Positions 43,257 through 52,301 are shown, counted from the first letter of the stretch. The stretch is 64,000 nt of DNA from Magnetovibrio sp. PR-2 (GCF_036689815.1 NZ_JBAHUR010000013.1:40192-104191); one strand, 5' to 3'. Made by a program: numbers and translations. Notes: generated by a model from the sequence alone, not told the origin.

Positions 43257-44663
43257 ATGATCCAGCCTTTGCGCACATTACTTTCCCTGACGTTGGCCCT
43301 TTGCGCCACGCCTGCGGTTGCAGAAACGGCAGCGGTCATCATCGGCAACTCCACCTATGGCACAAACCTGCCCACCGTTGAATATGCCGAGCGTGACGCA
43401 GATGCTATTCGCACCTATTTGATCGACGTGATGAAGGTTGACCCAGACAACATCATCGATCTGCGCAACGCCACCAAGGCACAAATGGAAACGGCGCTGG
43501 GCACCGCGACGAACCCGAAGGGCAAGCTTTGGCATTATGCCGGCTCGAAAAAAGACGACGAAGTCTTTGTTTATTATTCCGGCCACGGCGTGTCGGGTCT
43601 CAACGATCAGCGCCAATACCTTTTGCCTGCGGACGCCCTGCCGGACTTTGCGGAGCTTAATGGCTATCCGCTATCCACGCTTTACAACAACCTAAAAGGT
43701 TTCAAGCGCGCCACCGTGGTGATTGATTCGTGCTTTTCCGGATCCAGCGCAGGCGGCACCCTGTTCCCGTCATCGTCAGGCGGTGTCATCGTTCCTTTGA
43801 GCGAAGAGGTGGACGACAGCCTCACCGTGCTCACCGCTGCGGGATCCAACCAACTTGCCAGTTGGGATCACGACGCCAAGCAAGGCTTGTTCACCGAATA
43901 CTTTCTGCGTGGTGTCTACGGCGAAGCCGATGCCAACACCGACGGTGTGGTGTGGGCTGATGAATTGAAAGCCTATTTGGACAAAACCATGTCCAAAGCC
44001 GCTCGGCGTCACTTTGGCCGCGAACAAAACGTGTCCTTGTCGGGAAACTTCGATCGTGTCTTTGCCTCTTACCCGCCGGGGAATATGCCCGTGCGCCCGA
44101 AGACGATTGTTGAAGATAAAAAACCGGAGCCCCCCAAAACACAAGTTGCCACCGTCGAGCCCAAAGCCGTTGCGCCACAGGTTGACGAACCCTATGAAAC
44201 GGTTGAGCCTGCTCCTGCCTTGCTTGTCACGCGGCGCTACGGTGTCGCGATGCGCAATGCCAAAGTTTTTGAACACCCCAAAAAGGGGACGGAGATTCTC
44301 ACGTTTGTGCGCAAAGACCATAGCCTCATGCTTACAGGACGCACTAAGAACGGTAAGTGGTACGAAACCGACACCAACGGCATCATCGGCTTTATCCGCC
44401 GCGCCAATGTCGCTTTGTTGGAGGCCGGGGAGCTGGCCCGTTGGCGTGCCGCGTCCACCACCGGCAGGCTTGCGAACTACCGCGCCTATTTGCGTCATCA
44501 CCCGGACGGCTATTTCGCCCAACGCGCTGAGCGATTTATCGAACGCAACACCGTGGTCAAACAAGACGACAGCATCAACATCTATCGTGCCCCACCCCCC
44601 AGACCCAACAACAAGCGTCCGCCGCCGCCACGCCGTGATAAACCGTTATTCCCCCGTCGATAA
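43257..44663 (+). CDS. Exported caspase-family protease with SH3-like domain
   Basis: A 468-residue protein with a signal peptide (to about AVA-ET, 22). A caspase-like (C14) domain follows with the His-Cys dyad His110 (YYSGHG) and Cys159 (VIDSCFSG). After about 80 residues of linker, an SH3-like segment (RRYGVAMRNAKVFEHPKKGTEILTFV… DTNGIIGFIRRANV) precedes a proline-rich end. Export puts the protease in the periplasm or outside. It closes the operon; two weak hairpins (44775-44797, 44803-44815) follow without a T-run. Confidence 0.9.
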   Translation: MIQPLRTLLSLTLALCATPAVAETAAVIIGNSTYGTNLPTVEYAERDADAIRTYLIDVMKVDPDNIIDLRNATKAQMETALGTATNPKGKLWHYAGSKKDDEVFVYYSGHGVSGLNDQRQYLLPADALPDFAELNGYPLSTLYNNLKGFKRATVVIDSCFSGSSAGGTLFPSSSGGVIVPLSEEVDDSLTVLTAAGSNQLASWDHDAKQGLFTEYFLRGVYGEADANTDGVVWADELKAYLDKTMSKAARRHFGREQNVSLSGNFDRVFASYPPGNMPVRPKTIVEDKKPEPPKTQVATVEPKAVAPQVDEPYETVEPAPALLVTRRYGVAMRNAKVFEHPKKGTEILTFVRKDHSLMLTGRTKNGKWYETDTNGIIGFIRRANVALLEAGELARWRAASTTGRLANYRAYLRHHPDGYFAQRAERFIERNTVVKQDDSINIYRAPPPRPNNKRPPPPRRDKPLFPRR

Positions 44664-44835
44664 CGTGGTGCATTACACCACACGACAATGATTGTCGAAG
44701 CGCACATCTGCTTTAGCTGTTTTCACCAAAGATTTTGCATCAACGGCAAAAACCTGAGACGCAACAACAAAATACCGCCGAACACAATATCCGGCGGATT
44801 TAGGGGCAAAACCCCGTTCATTTAGGGGTGTGGGT

Positions 44836-45729
44836 TTACTCAGTCAATGTCGGCAACGCATCGACATAACGCTGCCAGGACTGCTCATCGAGCCACGGTT
44901 TGTAGACCCCATACAGTTCACTCCTATGGCGGGACTTTAAGATGATGGCGTTGAGATCTCCGATCACCCTTTCCCCCCATGGCGTTTTGGGACAGCCGAC
45001 ATAAACCTTGGTGTAGCCCGCATGTTCGCGCACGGGAATGGAAACGATATCATCGCTCAAACCCAGTTGTTTTTGAAGGTAGCGCGCTTCATATCCATAA
45101 CCGATGGTGTAATCGAAGCGACGGCGGTCCAGCATCTGGATCAGGCCTGCGAAGATTTCATGGCCGTATGTACCGTAGGCATTCGTTTCCGACAAATGGG
45201 ATTTCAGAACGTCATCTAGGTCACTGCTATAAGAACGGCCCATAGAATACCCGAACACAAAACCCGAACTGCTGAGCAATTCCACCAACGAAATGGCCCC
45301 ATTTTGATCCCTGTACGGTTCAAATTCTTCTAAGCGGCTCCGCATGACAATAATTTCGTTATGCGGTGCCAACATATAGGGTTCTGAAAACAAGACTGTT
45401 TTTGCGCGCTGGTCGTTTTTCAGCAGCGCCACGCCGCAAGCTTGTTGCCCGGACGACACCGTCGCGATAATGCGTTTGAAGTTTCCCACCAAAAGCTTGT
45501 GGTCGTATTGCGCCAAGCGCCGCTGGAAATAGGTCAAAACCCGATCGCCAACACCTTGGCCAGCCAACGGGCCTTCCATAATGTTGATCGGGGGAAAGTC
45601 TGGATGCATCCACATGATTTGATGTTCGGGGCGGTCTTGGGCAAAGGCGACTGGCCCCCACCCCACAATGCACGCACACAGCAATAGACCCAGCTTGCGA
45701 AACCAGCGTGTGCCCATAATACGCGTCAT
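44836..45729 (-). CDS. Extracellular solute-binding protein-like (SBP_bac_3 type)
   Basis: A 297-residue exported protein: signal peptide ending near AFA-QD. The mature domain has SBP features (HPDFPPINIMEGPLAGQGVGDRV, then YTIGYGYEARYLQKQLGL), similar to polar amino-acid-type binding folds without a transporter. The start MTRIMGTRW is chosen for the signal peptide; an in-frame extension runs far upstream through the MBL gene region and is unlikely. No permease is adjacent, so it may be a sensor-like orphan. Function is otherwise unknown. Confidence 0.8.
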   Translation of the reverse strand: MTRIMGTRWFRKLGLLLCACIVGWGPVAFAQDRPEHQIMWMHPDFPPINIMEGPLAGQGVGDRVLTYFQRRLAQYDHKLLVGNFKRIIATVSSGQQACGVALLKNDQRAKTVLFSEPYMLAPHNEIIVMRSRLEEFEPYRDQNGAISLVELLSSSGFVFGYSMGRSYSSDLDDVLKSHLSETNAYGTYGHEIFAGLIQMLDRRRFDYTIGYGYEARYLQKQLGLSDDIVSIPVREHAGYTKVYVGCPKTPWGERVIGDLNAIILKSRHRSELYGVYKPWLDEQSWQRYVDALPTLTE

Positions 45730-45799
45730 GTTGATACTCAATTCGCCTGCGGCGGCCCTTGATAATCGTATACGCCCTGAAGGCAAAGTCCAACTGGCA

Positions 45800-46765
45800 T
45801 TAAATCTCGAGAACCATGCCCTCTTTGGCCGCAAACGCCCCGCTCCAAGCCGCTTTGGCCTCGTTTTCAAGACCACGCACCTTGTCGTCGTTATAATCAG
45901 GGGAATGGTGATACATGGCCATGCGTTTCGCCCCGGCCATTTGGCACAGGCGCACACCTTCGTTCCAGGTGGAATGTCCCCAACCGACTTTGCTCGGAAA
46001 TTCTTCTTCAGTATAGGTCGCGTCGTAAATGACGAGGTCTGCATCCTTCATCATTTCCACCAAACCCTCATCCGTTTCACCAGGCGTGTGTTCGGTATCG
46101 GTGGCATAAACCAAAACTTTGCCGTCAGCTTCGATGCGGTAGCACGAGCACCCAGCCGGGTGATTGAGCATGTAGGTTTTGACGTTCACCCCCTCAAACA
46201 GTTCAAAACCATCCCCGGCCCGAAAACCGGTGCATTTCAGTGTCGACGGCAAGTGTTCGTATTGCACGGGGTGGAGGTTCTCAGACAGTTGGCGGCGGAT
46301 CAGATCTTCGACGGAAAGTTCACCGTAATTCAACGCCGCATAGATCTTCACGGAGTGCTCAGGAATATAAATGTGTTTGAAATAGTTAAAGCCGTTGGTG
46401 TGATCGGAGTGGAAGTGGCTCATCAACAAGGCAACATCCCGCACGCCCCGTTTCATCAGGTCATTGCCCAGCCACGGCAAGCCGGTGCCCGCATCCAAGA
46501 TAACGGTCCGTCCGAGTATTTCCAATTCTACGCACGACGTATTCCCGCCATACTCAAGGTAGTCTTCATAGGCACACGATACGCTGCCTCGAACCCCCCA
46601 AAATTTAATGCGCAAGGTATTCTCCACTTCGGCGTTGGGTTGGCGCCCCTCTGCTGTCCCACAGTAACCATGCGTTTTGATTTTTTTCAACTCCATATCC
46701 ATACAATGGACACAAAACTCATGCCTGTGATGAACGTCACAGCTGACGCACCCGCTTTGGTTCAT
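45800..46765 (-). CDS. MBL-fold metallo-hydrolase
   Basis: The protein has a metallo-beta-lactamase fold with SHFHSDH metal ligands, the upstream FWGVRGSVSC and NTSCVEL strands and later metal ligands in the NHPAGCSCYRIEADGKVLVYATDTEH region. The WGVRGS start is typical of the cyclic-nucleotide phosphodiesterase-like and related MBL groups. Two starts are possible: ATG at 46765, adding a Cys/His-rich leader (CVSC…CVHC), or ATG at 46702. Neither has a clear ribosome site. Substrate unknown. Confidence 0.85.
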   Translation of the reverse strand: MNQSGCVSCDVHHRHEFCVHCMDMELKKIKTHGYCGTAEGRQPNAEVENTLRIKFWGVRGSVSCAYEDYLEYGGNTSCVELEILGRTVILDAGTGLPWLGNDLMKRGVRDVALLMSHFHSDHTNGFNYFKHIYIPEHSVKIYAALNYGELSVEDLIRRQLSENLHPVQYEHLPSTLKCTGFRAGDGFELFEGVNVKTYMLNHPAGCSCYRIEADGKVLVYATDTEHTPGETDEGLVEMMKDADLVIYDATYTEEEFPSKVGWGHSTWNEGVRLCQMAGAKRMAMYHHSPDYNDDKVRGLENEAKAAWSGAFAAKEGMVLEI

Positions 46766-46799
46766 AATTTTGTGTAATTGTATGAATTATAGGTCAAAA

Positions 46800-47105
46800 A
46801 TGTTCTTCAAAAAGCGGCCAAACCACACCTCGCCCATGGATCAATTTCTCCATCGCACCCAGCTCAATGCAGACGAACGTGCTGTGTTAGATGTTTACCT
46901 GACCGGATTGATTCAAGGACTTGATGCCGCCAACCGGATTTTCACAGCCAACGGCAAGCCTGCGGTCTACGGCACCGATCAGGCCTTGAGCCCGCAAAAT
47001 TTAGAAGCTTTGGTTGACGAATTTTTACAAGAACGCGCAGATATGAAATCCCAACCGCTCCACGTCTGTGCGGTCATGGCGCTGATGCAACGTTACCCGG
47101 CCTAA
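46800..47105 (+). CDS. Small helical protein, Rap1a-like in pattern
   Basis: About 101 residues if it starts at MFFKKRPNH; further in-frame ATGs lie up to 30 bases upstream and overlap nothing. GLIQGLDAANRIF, LSPQNLEALVDEFLQER and HVCAVMALMQRYP follow the order of Rap1a/Tai immunity domains, but the domain's cysteines are missing. A type VI link is therefore weak. It may be an unrelated helical protein. Confidence 0.5.
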   Translation: MFFKKRPNHTSPMDQFLHRTQLNADERAVLDVYLTGLIQGLDAANRIFTANGKPAVYGTDQALSPQNLEALVDEFLQERADMKSQPLHVCAVMALMQRYPA

Positions 47106-47115
47106 GCGGCCACCC

Positions 47116-47337
47116 CTACGTTTTAGGTTTTTTCTGTTTCGGTTTTGCCCCTGTACCCATTAATTTTTGCCACCAGGATCGCTTGGGCGCTTTTTTGCGC
47201 TTGGCGGGCGTTCGGGTTTTGGGCGGAACCTTCGGCTTGTCCGCAGCCACGTCTATATTTGTTAAGTATAGAAAACGCGATAATCGCTGACATCGCTCAT
47301 GACCGGAAAAGATGATCAGAGACAACAAAGCCTTCAA
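47116..47337 (-). CDS. Possible small lysine-rich protein
   Basis: A 73-codon frame whose second half is Lys/Pro-rich (PAKRKKAPKRSWWQKLMGTGAKPKQKKPKT). The composition is like small DNA- or ribosome-associated proteins, or like a chance reading of a repetitive stretch. No ribosome site or family. It is convergent with the preceding gene. Confidence 0.3.
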   Translation of the reverse strand: MKALLSLIIFSGHERCQRLSRFLYLTNIDVAADKPKVPPKTRTPAKRKKAPKRSWWQKLMGTGAKPKQKKPKT

Positions 47338-47390
47338 GCCCTTTCTTCACACGAATCAAAGGCTGATCGCCGGACGTCTGTACCAGACGT

Positions 47391-47570
47391 TTAAGCTGCG
47401 AACTTCAGCAGCAACGCGCGCCGTTTTTCACTGAGCTCTTGCGGGCTCAACTTCGCTTGACGCTTTGGCAGCAAATCCCACTTTTCCGTTACGTCTTCCA
47501 AGCGTCCGTCCATACACTTGGCCAACACGCGGGCATCTTCGGTTACGAACACAAATTGAGCATCCAACAT
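47391..47570 (-). CDS. Small hypothetical protein
   Basis: A 59-residue protein starting MLDAQFVFVTEDARVLAK. AAAAAAAGGAGTACCGCT directly before the ATG is a strong ribosome site, which decides the start over an in-frame codon 22 residues upstream. One Cys (KCMDG). No family recognised. The strong site argues for a real, well-expressed small gene. Confidence 0.65.
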   Translation of the reverse strand: MLDAQFVFVTEDARVLAKCMDGRLEDVTEKWDLLPKRQAKLSPQELSEKRRALLLKFAA

Positions 47571-47746
47571 AGCGGTACTCCTTTTTTTATTGTGTGACCC
47601 GTATCCAGCTTGCGCCAAACACGGATCGAGGGTCACCTATAAATATAGGACCAAATAGCCAAGAATGCACCTGTTCAAACGCATAAAAGGCACGATATTT
47701 GGTATATATGCCAAAGTATCGTGCCAATATGGTGTAATTATGACGA

Positions 47747-48451
47747 TTAGCCGTTCTTTTGATGAACTGCTTGCAATTGTTCGATGGTTACACCTTCGTA
47801 ACTGCGCCACTCTTCCAAGCACCCGGTGAAGTCCTGGCCTTCGGTATAGGCATTGGTGACAACCAAGACCGGAACATGTGCGCGTTGGCAGGCCACCAAA
47901 CCGTTGCGGCTGTCTTCCAGGGCAAGGGTATCTTTGGCATCCAAGCCCAGCTTCTCCAAAACCCAGTTGTAAACATCGGGTTCGGGTTTTAAGACCGGAA
48001 CCACACCACCGTCGCCAATGCACGCAAACCAACCCAAGCTTTCTTCGCCCAAGTTGGCTTTCAGCAAGGCTTCCACGTTCACCGGTGTTGTGGTGGTGGC
48101 GATGGCAAACGTCAGGCCTTTGTCGCGACATTCCAAAATCAGCTCTTCGATGCCCGGGCGCAGCGGCACTTGGCCATTTTGCAAGCGTTCCACATAAAAG
48201 CTGGTTTTGCTTTTATGCAGCGCGGCGATGCGCTCATCGATATCGGACTCGTTGAGAAGGGGGGATTTTTGTTCTTCCAAGAAAAACCGGATGCGCTGTT
48301 TTCCGCCCGTCACACTGAGCAAGTGTTTGTAGAGCTTTTGGTCCCAGTGCCAGTCCAGGCCCGCTTTGGCGAACGCGTCGTTGAAGGCTTCCCGGTGGGC
48401 GTCTTCGGTATCTGCGAGAGTCCCGTCGACATCAAATATCAAGGCTTTCAT
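47747..48451 (-). CDS. HAD-superfamily phosphatase, CbbY-like
   Basis: A 234-residue HAD hydrolase with motif I DVDGTLADT (nucleophile Asp7), motif II in AIATTTTPVN, motif III Lys in KPEPDVY, and motif IV ALEDSRNG. A helical cap lies between motifs I and II. The closest pattern is CbbY/phosphoglucomutase-like, where such proteins clear xylulose-1,5-bisphosphate or similar inhibitors of Rubisco. Rubisco is not in view, so the substrate is open. Confidence 0.92.
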   Translation of the reverse strand: MKALIFDVDGTLADTEDAHREAFNDAFAKAGLDWHWDQKLYKHLLSVTGGKQRIRFFLEEQKSPLLNESDIDERIAALHKSKTSFYVERLQNGQVPLRPGIEELILECRDKGLTFAIATTTTPVNVEALLKANLGEESLGWFACIGDGGVVPVLKPEPDVYNWVLEKLGLDAKDTLALEDSRNGLVACQRAHVPVLVVTNAYTEGQDFTGCLEEWRSYEGVTIEQLQAVHQKNG

Positions 48452-48620
48452 ATGTAACTCTTCTAGCCGTTTGTGTTCATGTCACCCGGGGAGGCTCATG
48501 AGAATGTGGTGCGAACAAACGTCCTTGGCAAGGGCTGATCGGAATTTACATACAATGGAATTCATGTACAGTGTCCCAAAAGTGTAACAAAGATGCACAC
48601 CACAATATGGGGAGGGAGAC

Positions 48621-49310
48621 GTGTCTCAAGATGCGCCTCGGGTTTCGTTTGGCCTGGACGAAACATTATTCGAAGAAGGGCAAACAGGCGACACCGCTTA
48701 CGTCATGGTGCATGGCGGTGTGGACTTGGTTAAGCGTGGACAGGCAGCAGGGCGCAGCTTTGTGGCGGAAAACGTCACCAAGCCGGGAACAGCGTTTGGC
48801 CTGATCCCGTTGATTGACAATGGCCCGCGCATGATGAGTGCCGTCGCCACAAACCCTGACACCATTTGCGAGCTGATCACGGCTGAAGATCTGGAAAACC
48901 GCATCAACGCTTCCCCTGCATTTGTGCGCAACTTGATGCGGATTTTGACGTTTCGTTTTCCGCGCCACGACAGACCGTTTGTGCCGCTACTCGCGTTCCA
49001 TATTCAGTGACAATGACTTGGACACCCAAGATTTAGCTTCCGCCCAACATATGGAGCTGGAAACCTTCGCCAAGGGGGAAACGCTTTATAAAGAAGGTGA
49101 TCCGGGCAAGGTCGCGTTTTTACTGGAAAGCGGCCGGGTCGAGCTGTCCTTACCTGGACTGATGGGACGAGTGTCAGCTGAATTGATCGAAACACCGGGG
49201 ATGTTGTTCGGTTTCACCCCGTTTTTGGACGGCTTACACCAGACTAAAACGGCGCGCGCCGTGCGCGAAACAAATGGCCGGTGGTGGCATCACCACGTAT
49301 TAGGCATTAG
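48621..49310 (+). pseudogene. Two-domain cyclic-nucleotide-binding gene, frameshifted and truncated
   Basis: Residues from 48621 (GTG after GGGGAGGGA) form one cNMP-binding domain (DETLFEEGQTGDTAYVMVHGGVDL) and stop early at 49008. The +1 frame continues the same protein without a gap (RATTDRLCRYSR) into a second cNMP-binding domain (FAKGETLYKEGDPGKVAFLLESGRVEL). The frames join near the TTTT tract at 48956-48959, so a single-base change is likely. The second domain then breaks again near 49270. One frame runs into the yjbQ gene, another stops at 49310. It could be a sequencing error, but two breaks favour decay. Confidence 0.7.
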
Positions 49311-49726
49311 TCGCCCATCAGCTGCAGCACCACTTGACGGTGATGATTACGCGCGCGGTGTTCGAACAAAAACACACCTTGCCATGTGCCTAAGGTGGGC
49401 TGGCCGTTTTGCACCGGAATGGACAAGGACACGTCCGTCAGCATTGTGCGGATGTGCGCGGGCATGTCGTCCGCTCCTTCGTTGAGGTGGGTGTAAAGCG
49501 ACGGGTCTTCGCGCACGGTTTGTTTGAAGTATGTAAGAATGTCGTGCTGCACATCCGGGTCTGCATTTTCTTGGATGGTCAGCGATGCCGATGTGTGGCG
49601 ACAAAAGACCGTCAGCAGACCTTGTTCAATCCCAGCTGAGCGCACCCAAGCCGTGATATCCCGGGTGATCTCAAAAAAACCCTGAGACGTGGTGTGCACA
49701 TCAATGGTCGTCAAAGCATGTTTCAC
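49307..49726 (-). CDS. YjbQ-family protein (secondary thiamine-phosphate synthase-like)
   Basis: A 139-residue UPF0047/YjbQ protein. The family signatures are intact: FCRHTSASLTIQENADPDV and HLNEGADDMPAHI. E. coli YjbQ can replace thiamine phosphate synthase weakly; the real role is uncertain. Its stop lies inside the decayed cNMP gene's 3' part, so it probably displaced that end. Confidence 0.93.
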   Translation of the reverse strand: MKHALTTIDVHTTSQGFFEITRDITAWVRSAGIEQGLLTVFCRHTSASLTIQENADPDVQHDILTYFKQTVREDPSLYTHLNEGADDMPAHIRTMLTDVSLSIPVQNGQPTLGTWQGVFLFEHRARNHHRQVVLQLMGD

Positions 49727-49741
49727 GTGCGGATATCCTCC

Positions 49742-50452
49742 TTATCCATAGCGGTGCAAATCGTGACCGAAGGCGTTGAGCCAGTCGCGCGCTCCGTCGC
49801 AGCGATCGCACAAACGTTCCGTCAACGCCCAAAACCAATCACTGTGATTGTGATGCACCAAGTGTGCGACTTCGTGGGCGACCACATAGTCCAAAACGTA
49901 CTCCGGCGCCAACACCAACCGCCAACTAAAATTCAGCGTCCCGCCCACACCGCACGACCCCCAACGCGATTTGGTGTCACGGATGGTGATGCGGGTGATT
50001 TTTTTGTCAATCTCTTTGGCTTTGGCGTGGGCGCGCTCTGTCATCTCTTTACGCGCTTGGGCTTTGAGCCAATCCGCCAAGCGACGGCGTAGGTGCTCAG
50101 GCCGCCCGGCAACAAGAATTTTTCCGCCCCGAAGAACCACCCCACGCCCCTCCGGGCGATGGTGCACCGCCATCATCTCGCCCAGATAGGGAATTTCAAC
50201 ACCGTCTGCAAACTCAACTGTTTCAGGCGTTTTCGCCAACTGACGCTTGATCCAAGCCGCTTTGCGACGGGCCATTTCCAGCCCGTCGTCGAAAGGTACA
50301 TAGCTTGGTATAGTAACGGTTGCCCCAGTCCCTTCCCTATCCAGACGCAAGATCATGCGGCGGGCTTTGGGGTGGCGCTTGACTTCGACCGGCACACTTT
50401 GACCGTCGATGTCGATGCTGTGCCGTGCAGACGTTTTTCGCGCGCGCGCCAT
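49742..50452 (-). CDS. YgjP-like metal-dependent hydrolase (M48-like)
   Basis: A 236-residue protein of the YgjP/WssP family. VVAHEVAHLVHHNHSDWFW contains HEVAH, an HExxH zinc site, with a third His just after, as in the SprT/M48-like fold. An N-terminal basic segment precedes the fold. It shares one base with the stop of the upstream YcgN-like gene (TGATG), so they are co-translated. Confidence 0.88.
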   Translation of the reverse strand: MARARKTSARHSIDIDGQSVPVEVKRHPKARRMILRLDREGTGATVTIPSYVPFDDGLEMARRKAAWIKRQLAKTPETVEFADGVEIPYLGEMMAVHHRPEGRGVVLRGGKILVAGRPEHLRRRLADWLKAQARKEMTERAHAKAKEIDKKITRITIRDTKSRWGSCGVGGTLNFSWRLVLAPEYVLDYVVAHEVAHLVHHNHSDWFWALTERLCDRCDGARDWLNAFGHDLHRYG

Positions 50453-50976
50453 CACCGCCCCCCTTTGGGCCATTTGGCGGGCCACGCCACAATATGATCT
50501 TCCAGGTCATCGGCATCGTGGGCAGACGTCACCCGTCCCTTGACCGCAACGCCTGCGCGCAGCACCGATTGGGGATCTCCTGTTATCAACGGATGCCAGC
50601 TGGGCAGCTCGCCCCCTTCGGCCAAAATCCGATACGCACAAGTTGGCGGCATCCACTTCAGCTCGGCCACATTGGCGTGGTCCAGTGGCACACAATCGGG
50701 CACAAAACGGTGGCGGTCTTCATAGTTGGAACAGCGGCACGTGTTCGTGTCCAACAAAAAACACGAAACATCCGTATAGCTGATTTCGCCGGTATCTAGG
50801 TCTTCAAGCTTTTCCAAGCAGCACCGACCGCAGCCGTCGCACAGGGATTCCCACTCGGATTCGGAGAGATCTTGAAGGCACTTTGTGCGCCAAAACGGTT
50901 CGCCAGAGGCCTTGTTAAGCTTTGGATCCGTTGGATTTTTTCGCCTTGGATTGAACGGCACCGCTCGCCCCGCCAT
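50452..50976 (-). CDS. YcgN-family cysteine-cluster protein (UPF0260)
   Basis: A 174-residue protein with the CDGCGRCC cluster and further Cys in DVSCFLLDTNTCRCSNY and PDC, the zinc- or Fe-S-type pattern of the YcgN family. The start MAGRAVPFN is used; an alternative seven codons up is also open. The beginning overlaps the 3' end of the phaZ gene by about 60 bases, and the end shares a base with the YgjP-like gene. Function is unknown. Confidence 0.9.
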   Translation of the reverse strand: MAGRAVPFNPRRKNPTDPKLNKASGEPFWRTKCLQDLSESEWESLCDGCGRCCLEKLEDLDTGEISYTDVSCFLLDTNTCRCSNYEDRHRFVPDCVPLDHANVAELKWMPPTCAYRILAEGGELPSWHPLITGDPQSVLRAGVAVKGRVTSAHDADDLEDHIVAWPAKWPKGGR

Positions 50977-52186
50977 GGGTTTTGATAAATTCAGCAATCA
51001 ACGGCTGAATGATACCACGCCATTTGCGTCCATTGAAAATACCATAGTGACCGACGTCTTTTTGTACGTGCTTGCCGCGTTTGGCGTCCGGGATGTCCGG
51101 CGTAATCGTATGGGCCGCAGACGTCTGACCAACGCCGGAAATATCGTCAAGCTCACCTTCGATGGTGAGCAACGCCACGTCTTTGATGGCGGACGGGTCC
51201 ACCTTGCGCCCGCGATACATCAGCTCACCCTTAGGCAAGGAATGGTTCAAGAACACCGCTTCGATGGTTTCCAAGAAGTATTCCGCAGGCAAGTCCATCA
51301 CCGACATATATTCGTCGTAGAACTTGCGGTGTGCTGTCGCTCCGTCACCGTCACCTTTGACCAAATTCCAAAAATGTTCCGTGTGAGCGTTCATGTGGCG
51401 GTCCATGTTCATGCCCATGAAGCCTTGCAATTGCAAGAAGCCGGGATAGACCTCACGCCCCATGCCGGGATAGACCATCGGCACGCGGTGGATGGAATGG
51501 GATTTGAACCAGTTGAGATCACGCTCTTTGGCAAATTGGTTCACCGGGGTCGGGCTTTCGCGGGTGTCCACCGGACCGCCCATCAAGGTTACGGTTTTGG
51601 GAATGTGACCAATGCGGCCTTCATTAATTTCTTGAGACTGCACAGCCACGGCAGCCATCAACGGTACAGACGGCTGGCACACGGCCATGGCGTGACAATC
51701 GTCACCCAACAGCTGGATGTACCAGGTCAACAGCTCAATATAATCGTCCAAATGGAACTTACCGGCGCGCACCGGCACATCGCGCGTATCGGTCCAGTCG
51801 GTAATGTAGACGTCATGATCGGGCAGCATGGCTTCGACAGTGCCGCGCAGCAGTGTCGCGTAGTGACCCGACATAGGCGCGATCATCAAAACCTTAGGCT
51901 GGTCGGACACACCTTCTTTGCGAAAGTGCAACAGGCTACAAAAGGCCGTTTCATCGGCGATTTCTTCACGCACACGCACCGGATTACCGTCAACATTGAC
52001 GTGGCGGATGCCAAACTCCGGCTTGCCATAGCGACGCGTCAGACGTTCAGCCATTTCCAGACTGGCAGCCAAAGGGCGGCCAACGGCAGAATGTTGAAAC
52101 GGCTTCATCGCCGCGCGAGACGCATTGAGCCACGCGCGGTACGGACTCAAAGCCAGGTGCTGCATTTCGTGAAAATGGTAGAGCAT
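50915..52186 (-). CDS. phaZ: Intracellular polyhydroxyalkanoate depolymerase
   Basis: A 423-residue protein of the intracellular PHB depolymerase family. AVCQPSVP supplies the Cys nucleophile box characteristic of this family instead of a Ser lipase box. An Asp in the LLTIEGELDDI region and a His in KDVGHYGIFNGRKW complete the triad. It breaks down stored PHB granules to 3-hydroxybutyrate. The start MLYHFHEMQHL is the conserved one; a GTG two codons before it is also possible. The overlap with the YcgN gene suggests close packing. Confidence 0.95.
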   Translation of the reverse strand: MLYHFHEMQHLALSPYRAWLNASRAAMKPFQHSAVGRPLAASLEMAERLTRRYGKPEFGIRHVNVDGNPVRVREEIADETAFCSLLHFRKEGVSDQPKVLMIAPMSGHYATLLRGTVEAMLPDHDVYITDWTDTRDVPVRAGKFHLDDYIELLTWYIQLLGDDCHAMAVCQPSVPLMAAVAVQSQEINEGRIGHIPKTVTLMGGPVDTRESPTPVNQFAKERDLNWFKSHSIHRVPMVYPGMGREVYPGFLQLQGFMGMNMDRHMNAHTEHFWNLVKGDGDGATAHRKFYDEYMSVMDLPAEYFLETIEAVFLNHSLPKGELMYRGRKVDPSAIKDVALLTIEGELDDISGVGQTSAAHTITPDIPDAKRGKHVQKDVGHYGIFNGRKWRGIIQPLIAEFIKTHGGASGAVQSKAKKSNGSKA

Positions 52187-52301
52187 GGTCACTTCTTTTT
52201 CTAGTTTGGCTGAAAATCCTAAACAATTTAGGCTGGGAACTCACGCATTTTTTTTGCAGTGCAGCATTTTTTCGCAGGGATTTTTAGAAAAGTTATACAA
52301 T

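Noticed and set aside
45668..46777. 369-codon plus-strand frame opposite the SBP-like and MBL genes
   Set aside because: Antisense to two recognisable genes; no motif or ribosome site.
46800..47105. Type VI immunity protein (Rap1a/Tai)
   Set aside because: The helical pattern is similar but the domain's cysteines and signal peptide are missing and no type VI gene is near; kept only as a pattern note.
50885..52204. 439-codon open frame on the plus strand opposite phaZ
   Set aside because: It is antisense to a well-supported PHB depolymerase, has skewed His/Gln/Arg composition, and shows no family motif. It is a shadow of GC-rich codon use.
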